In this document: positions 21,940 through 64,000 of the stretch, piece by piece
How positions within the stretch are numbered: the first letter of the stretch is position 1
Layout of the letters: each line of letters starts with the position of its first letter
Source of the DNA: Chaenocephalus aceratus
Lineage: Eukaryota; Chordata; Actinopteri; Perciformes; Channichthyidae
Direction: 5' to 3'
DNA length: 64,000 nucleotides
Assembly (NCBI GenBank): GCA_023974075.1
Contig: CM043808.1
Coordinates: 17,785,072 to 17,849,071, forward strand
Notes under the pieces: generated by a model
The model's database searches: none
Told to the model about the DNA's origin: nothing
The model's input: only the letters and a program-made list of their open reading frames with translations
Program-made: the position numbers and the translations under genes

Positions 21940-22940
21940 CTTATTTGAATCAAATACTCTTTTAAATGAAAAGCAAATTCGCATACCTGACAATTGTGTC
22001 ATAAAGATGTATAATTGAGTGTTAAAAAAAATAAGAATACATTTTATCCAAGCACGTGTTTGTGTATTTATTTGAATATGAAAATCTTGGAAGATTGTGT
22101 CTGCACTTGAGTGTTAATGAAAATGTAGATTTCAAAATACTGTGTTGGCATACAGAACTTTTCATTTCAATTTAATTTTTGTATTTTTTTTTTAACATAA
22201 TACCGTAAAAAGTAAATGTGTTGGTGTATTTGTTGGTACTTAGAAAATTCATTTTTTCAAAGAGTGGATGTATAATCCTTCTTCCTTCCACACCAGCTTT
22301 GCCACACTTCCCAAGACATGATTGCAATCTGGTAGTCACTTTGGCTTCATCTTAGCAACAGTAACAGAGGACTTGGTGTTTAGAAAAAGGAGGGGGAGGG
22401 TGGGAGGAGAGAGAACGAAGAACATCAGAAAACTGAAGAGCATCTTGAAGTATAGTCTGTTGTGCAGATCGTACCGGAGTAAGGAGAAATATGGATCCGT
22501 ACATCAGAATAAGATGCCCTTTTGCCTATATATACTTATAATGCCCTCTCTGAAAAGATTATATGTTGCTGGCAAATGGATGTCCACCTGTGGCTCAGGG
22601 TTTTGTTGGTCTACCATGGCAGCACACAGGACTCCAGCAGCAAGGAAGAAGAAGTGTTTCCACTGAAGCAGCCTGGGGAGGAGCAGCATCTTCATAACTG
22701 TAATGTAAAGTAGCCTACTTTAAAGGAAGTTATTGACACCATATAATTAAGAAGGTGAGCACGTTTTGATGCCTAAAACTCCCTGGGATGTTATGATTGT
22801 TAGCACTAAAATGCTTTTCATTACCATGGATTAATTTTTGCATAAAAAAAGGTTCACGATGTCATTACTTGTGATACTTTTCCATGGATTTTTGGCATTG
22901 ATAACAGTATTACTTGAGAACCATCAGGATATCTTTACTA
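21940..22940. other. Intergenic region upstream of adcy3 exon 1
   Basis: No supported gene. It likely contains the promoter or a 5' non-coding exon of adcy3. The 114-codon plus-strand frame at 22,322-22,666 has no recognisable features. Confidence 0.45.
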
Positions 22941-22946
22941 AACAAC

Positions 22947-46270
<23,324 letters not shown>

Positions 46271-46602
46271 AAATTGGCCACTGTGTGAAAAGCTGTTAGG
46301 GATAAGCCTGAGCAGAAGGTGACTTACATAGATATTTTTCATAAGCTCTGTAGCAATGTAAAGCATATGAAAGTAGACCAACACAACACATAATATGCTA
46401 TACAACTCACGATAAAACTGATTCTGTATAATTGTACATAATTGAGGAATTTAGGAATTGTTATCCTTTTGTACTTGAATCATGGACTGCTATGAGAATT
46501 ACAAGCTAGGAACAGACGTATACATTACTCTCCTTTGTTGTTTGCCTTGAGCTCAGGTTTTGTAAAAACATTGTAGCTTAATAACACTGTATTTATATTG
46601 TC

Positions 46603-46608
46603 AATAAA
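46603..46608 (+). terminator. adcy3: AATAAA polyadenylation signal of adcy3
   Basis: A canonical hexamer 332 bp after the adcy3 stop codon, in TTGTCAATAAATATGTTTGC. It is the first good AATAAA downstream of the stop. Confidence 0.7.
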
Positions 46609-47040
46609 TATGTTTGCACTACATCTTTGCAGTTCATTTCTGGATCTTGCAGTCTTTAGGGTTATTATTATCAAAATGTCAGAAAGGATTTGAATTTAAA
46701 TGTGCTGATCATTTCCAGAAGTCAAAACAGTTGTTACATGTTGTGTAATTAACATGTTCTAATTTAGTGCTAAAGTCTAATGTTTAGCCAAGATCAAAAA
46801 CCCTTTACCTACATTATATTTTAGTCTATTCTTGGAGGATATTAATTTAGGGATGTAAGATTTATTGAGCTGTAGGCAGTTTGTTAGGAGAGAAAGAAAT
46901 CCCACCTGTAGACAATATGGTAATTTTTAAATAGCGGATGAGTTAAATTCAAGTCTCTGGAGACATTCAAATGAATTTTAATGTGATGTTTCATTGTTTT
47001 CAGTTACTTATTATGCTAACTAGGTTCTCATGCGCCACCC

Positions 47041-47516
47041 AGTGATTATAATTCTACCCGGAAGCTTGGTAGTGTAGGAATTTCCGGTCACGTCAGAGCG
47101 TCAGCACTCCATTAGAGCTGCAGCTGTTTTGAGAGAAACAACAACAAAAACGGGCTAACTGACAGCGCTCGCACAGTGACAGTCCGCTCTGAGCCCGACA
47201 ACGAGGCCTCAAATCTGGAAGCTTAACCTTCATTTCCCACCCGGAGCTCCGCCGGCTTCTAACCACGGCCGCTCTCGGTGAGGAAACTCTGGCCTCCGCT
47301 TCCTCCTCCTCCGACTCGGACACCGGCGGAGCGTCGCCGCCCCCGCGGAAGAAGCACCGAGCCTCGGCGGCGGAGGGAGCAGGAGAGCCCGGGGCTTCCG
47401 CAGTTGTAACAGGCCTCTCCGGAATTGTCTTAGGACTTGCTACTCATTCTCCACACTCTCAAGCCACCTCAGCCATCCACTTTAACCGAAGTGTTGTCAA
47501 CAACCTCAGCAGCAGT
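47041..47516 (+). promoter_or_regulatory. wdr26: wdr26 promoter-proximal region and ATG-free GC-rich leader
   Basis: CpG-rich sequence containing CCGGAAG (ETS-like, 47,059) and GAATTTCCGGTCACGTCAGA (47,078-47,097), whose CACGTCA resembles an E-box/CRE-like site. No ATG occurs in any frame from 47,041 to 47,516. In the wdr26 frame the leader is open from 47,193 (after TGA at 47,190-47,192) to the ATG. The transcription start cannot be placed from sequence alone. Confidence 0.5.
47289..47516 (+). CDS. wdr26: Candidate CTG-initiated N-terminal extension of wdr26
   Basis: The CTG at 47,289 has A at -3 and G at +4 (ACTCTGG), ideal Kozak context. It is in frame with the ATG at 47,517 with no stop, adding 76 codons. 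The predicted peptide has an acidic Ser patch ([17 protein letters not shown]), a basic PPPRKKHRA stretch like a nuclear-localisation signal, then a hydrophobic [16 protein letters not shown] and [16 protein letters not shown]. This looks like protein rather than random GC-rich leader, but translation is inferred only. Confidence 0.45.
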
Positions 47517-61369
<13,853 letters not shown>

Positions 61370-63690
61370 TGGTCACTTACGGAGCAGATGACATCTCTCT
61401 CTGATCACAATCCAAGAACCCAACAATAAAACGAAATCGGGCAAATAAAATCCAACACCAAACTGAAGAAAGAGGAGAATAACAAACAAGAAAAAAACAC
61501 CCAAGAGAAAAAAAAAGGAAAACAGAAGAGAGAAAAATGTGTCTCCTGACTGGCCGTTGTCTCCCAAAAAACGGTGGAGGTGATGACGGACAATTTCAGG
61601 TCCTCATCCAAAAACCTGACCCAGAGGAAAACCAGCGGGGATACGGCAGCCATCCACTGGTGATCTGTAACGGCTGTTCCTCCTTCAAAAGTTCCTTCCC
61701 CCCCCCCCCCCCCCCCCAAAATCTCGACTCATGGTCCCTGGACATGACGAGCCCTCGCAGTGTTTTCCAGTAAACCCACCTCCACCTGGAGCTCGGAGCA
61801 CATCAAGTCCCCATGATGCGTCCAGACAGACTTCGCAGACCAGCCGTCTATCATTGGACTACATCTGCCTGTTTGTCTCTCACATTACCTGTATAATGTC
61901 TCCATCGATATGGGTGGGGTGTTTTTGGGTGGAAGATCCTGCATAAGGGGGGATGTAGTGACTCTTCTGTATGTCTGTTTTCCAATCCCCCTACGCTCTT
62001 GCTATATTCTTCGCATTCGACTCGTTGGACAAAGGCTGAAAAATCCACCATAAGAAAAACACTCAACCAGCTGACAAAAGAACACACACAAAAAAAAGGC
62101 TATGCTAAAAGTAGGAGTTTTTTTTATGATAGTCATAGCGTAATTCTCATTTAAAGAGGTGAATCTTAGTTCAAGTAGTGCCCGTGGAAAACTCCAGCGT
62201 GAGATTCCACTTTGTGTTTCTGGACATTAGGAAAACAAACTTTTTATTCCTTAATTTAACTTCTAACAAGGACAGCCCCCCCCCCATCCCCCTATGTTGA
62301 GCTAGCTACAGCACCACCATGTTACATCTGTCCAAGAGGAGATGGACGAAGGGATCCACAGGTCACATATCACCGCTGAGGTGGTGTTCCCACCTTGGGG
62401 ACACATACTACCCCCTTTTTCTCCCAAGACATGCTTTCACATGTGGAATTCGGATTGCACCTTGGTGACTGCTGTCCCTCCTCGGTTTGAGCGTGTGAGA
62501 GTGAGTGAAGGCAATTATGCATGCACACATTAGTGTGAGACTTGACACTTGTGGGTGCAGGTTGTAGTTGCCGCGTTATTTTTTATTTTTTTTGTATGCT
62601 TGTTCAATTCACACCAGCAGAGAATTCTAACCCCCCCCTCCCCTATGCTCCTAATCCCATAGTAAAATTGTAAAGAGCATTTTAAAATTCTAAGTTATCC
62701 AAAGCCCCATAGGGACCTCTATCTGTGGAACAAAGAATACTTGAGAGACATTTTGTAAAAAAGAAAAAAACACTTTTCTTTAATGCGGGGCTTTAATTTT
62801 TTACTTTAGAATTAGTTTTTCTCCTTACCACGTGGCATTCGAAAGGCACTGAGTTATTGGCAATCGACTCTGCGGTGAAAAAAGGTCATTTAAATAGTGA
62901 GACGTGTTTTAAAAAAAAAATCTGTAAATCTGTCATGTTATTTGCAATGGGTCATTTCCTAGGAGAAGTTAATTATTATTGGACGAGTAGATAGAATGGC
63001 TTTAGAGAGAAGAGGCACCATGCAGAACCACTCTCTGAGCCCACATTGGAGAGTGCTGTGATCCTAATTTATCACACACACAGACACACACACTCACACA
63101 CAACTGCCTTCCTGTTCATACAGTTGCACACAGACCTTCAGTATGTATGAAACCCCCCCCCACCCCCCTGCACTTTCAGTGGTCTTTTTTGCTCTACTGC
63201 AATGGCATAAATCCATAAGCTTCTCATAGCCTTATGGTCAACACACTTCGTTCCGATGGTTTAAAAGGTCGCATTAGCAAAGACTCAAAGCCTAACTGGA
63301 GATTGCTAAAGGATTTGAACCCTCACTACGCCTCTATGCACCCAAAAGCAGTGACTGATCATCTTATAGACGTTATAAAAAGGAAACCTCGCACATGTAA
63401 GACATGGCGTTTAAGAGAGAATTCAGCATTAACACCCCCTCCCTTTTTTTGCTCTCCAGCCAAGTTATTCAGTGGTCAGTGCACCATTCAAAGCTTTCTT
63501 CCTCCCTTTTTTCAGGGTTTGTAATGACTATTTGCTACAGACTGATATACAGTAAAACATGTTTAAAATCAGTGCTTTTCTGTCTGTTTTTATTGAACTT
63601 TTTTGTTACTTAAATTTTTTGTTCACATTATATCATTTTTTTTTGGTTGACCTCTATCCCTGTATGATCATATTAAAATATAACCAGACA
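61370..63690 (+). other. wdr26: Probable wdr26 3' UTR
   Basis: Follows the stop at 61,369 with no further coding exon. An early AATAAA is at 61,425-61,430 and an ATTAAA at ~63,672. Poly-C runs at 61,699-61,716, 62,276-62,285 and 63,152-63,166 are notable. WDR26 transcripts in vertebrates are known for long 3' UTRs, so use of the distal signal is likely but inferred. Confidence 0.55.
61425..61430 (+). terminator. wdr26: Proximal AATAAA of wdr26
   Basis: A canonical signal only ~56 bp after the stop codon (CAACAATAAAACG). It could produce a very short 3' UTR. Confidence 0.4.
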
Positions 63691-63699
63691 TTTGGAGTC

Positions 63700-64000
63700 C
63701 TCATTTATTTTGTGGTCTTCATAACCCCCCCTCCGTTATCTTTCTTTTATAATCTATGTTTTGTTCGTTCCTTTGTGTTCAGTTGCATTTATCCACCACT
63801 ATTCTTACAAATGAATATGCACAGTAACACCCATGCCAGCTTTAGTGGGAGGAGTTTTTATTAGAAAGTGTGTTGCCTACAATCAAATCAGGTTCAAACT
63901 TATCCACACCTCGCCTTTAAAGAGTTTCCTTCATGTGAAGTTCTAATTCATCGCATGTCTGTGTATTTGAGCGGAGCATCTCTCTTGGTGTGCCATTTTT
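63700..64000. other. Window end, no feature identified
   Basis: Sequence downstream of the putative wdr26 3' end. No gene or element was recognised. Confidence 0.4.

Noticed and set aside
22322..22715. Possible small gene upstream of adcy3
   Set aside because: The 114-codon frame has no recognisable motif, no supported splice structure and overlaps other equally long frames. It is more likely 5' non-coding sequence.

Overview
This is a window of nuclear DNA from a ray-finned (teleost-like) fish. Three things support that: spliced vertebrate genes with canonical GT-AG introns, a dense load of fish-type transposons (L2-like and Rex3/RTE-like LINEs, hAT, Harbinger and TTAA-target elements), and many (GT)n, (GATA)n and (AATC)n microsatellites. 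All three host genes lie on the plus strand.

Layout. Positions 1 to about 19,000 hold no convincing host gene. They are a layered pile of mobile DNA: a short element with ~130-bp terminal inverted repeats (1-915), a minus-strand LINE (3125-6470) with tandem units beyond its 5' end, a ~4.8-kb element with ~500-bp inverted termini (7043-11839) carrying a 177-bp satellite, tandem and inverted copies of an older repeat (2815-14960), and PIF/Harbinger-like pieces with a broken Myb/SANT accessory gene (15241-17587). Positions 19,500-21,823 carry a two-exon gene for an Ala/Gly-rich multi-pass membrane protein that I do not recognise; its second exon is interrupted by one frameshift.

Positions 22,947-46,270 carry adcy3 (type 3 transmembrane adenylyl cyclase). 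I could join 20 coding exons by phase and by similarity to the vertebrate protein. Exons 2-20 are clean; exon 1 has about nine reading-frame changes although its residues are conserved. The introns hold a LINE with an intact reverse transcriptase (26.56-30.66 kb), a Rex3/RTE-like LINE (34.93-36.66 kb), and a ~5-kb inverted repeat whose right arm contains a THAP-type TTAA-target transposon (41,313-43,316).

Positions 47,517-61,369 carry wdr26, the WD40/LisH/CTLH subunit of the CTLH (GID) E3 ubiquitin ligase. It has 14 coding exons, all in phase, giving 609 residues, followed by a long 3' UTR. Its GC-rich 5' leader has no ATG over at least 470 nt and is open in the wdr26 frame, with a CTG in ideal Kozak context 76 codons upstream; this suggests a non-AUG N-terminal extension.

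The two known genes lie head to tail, about 1.25 kb apart. adcy3 makes cAMP at the membrane (classically olfactory and ciliary signalling), while wdr26 acts in protein turnover. I see no functional coupling beyond adjacency.
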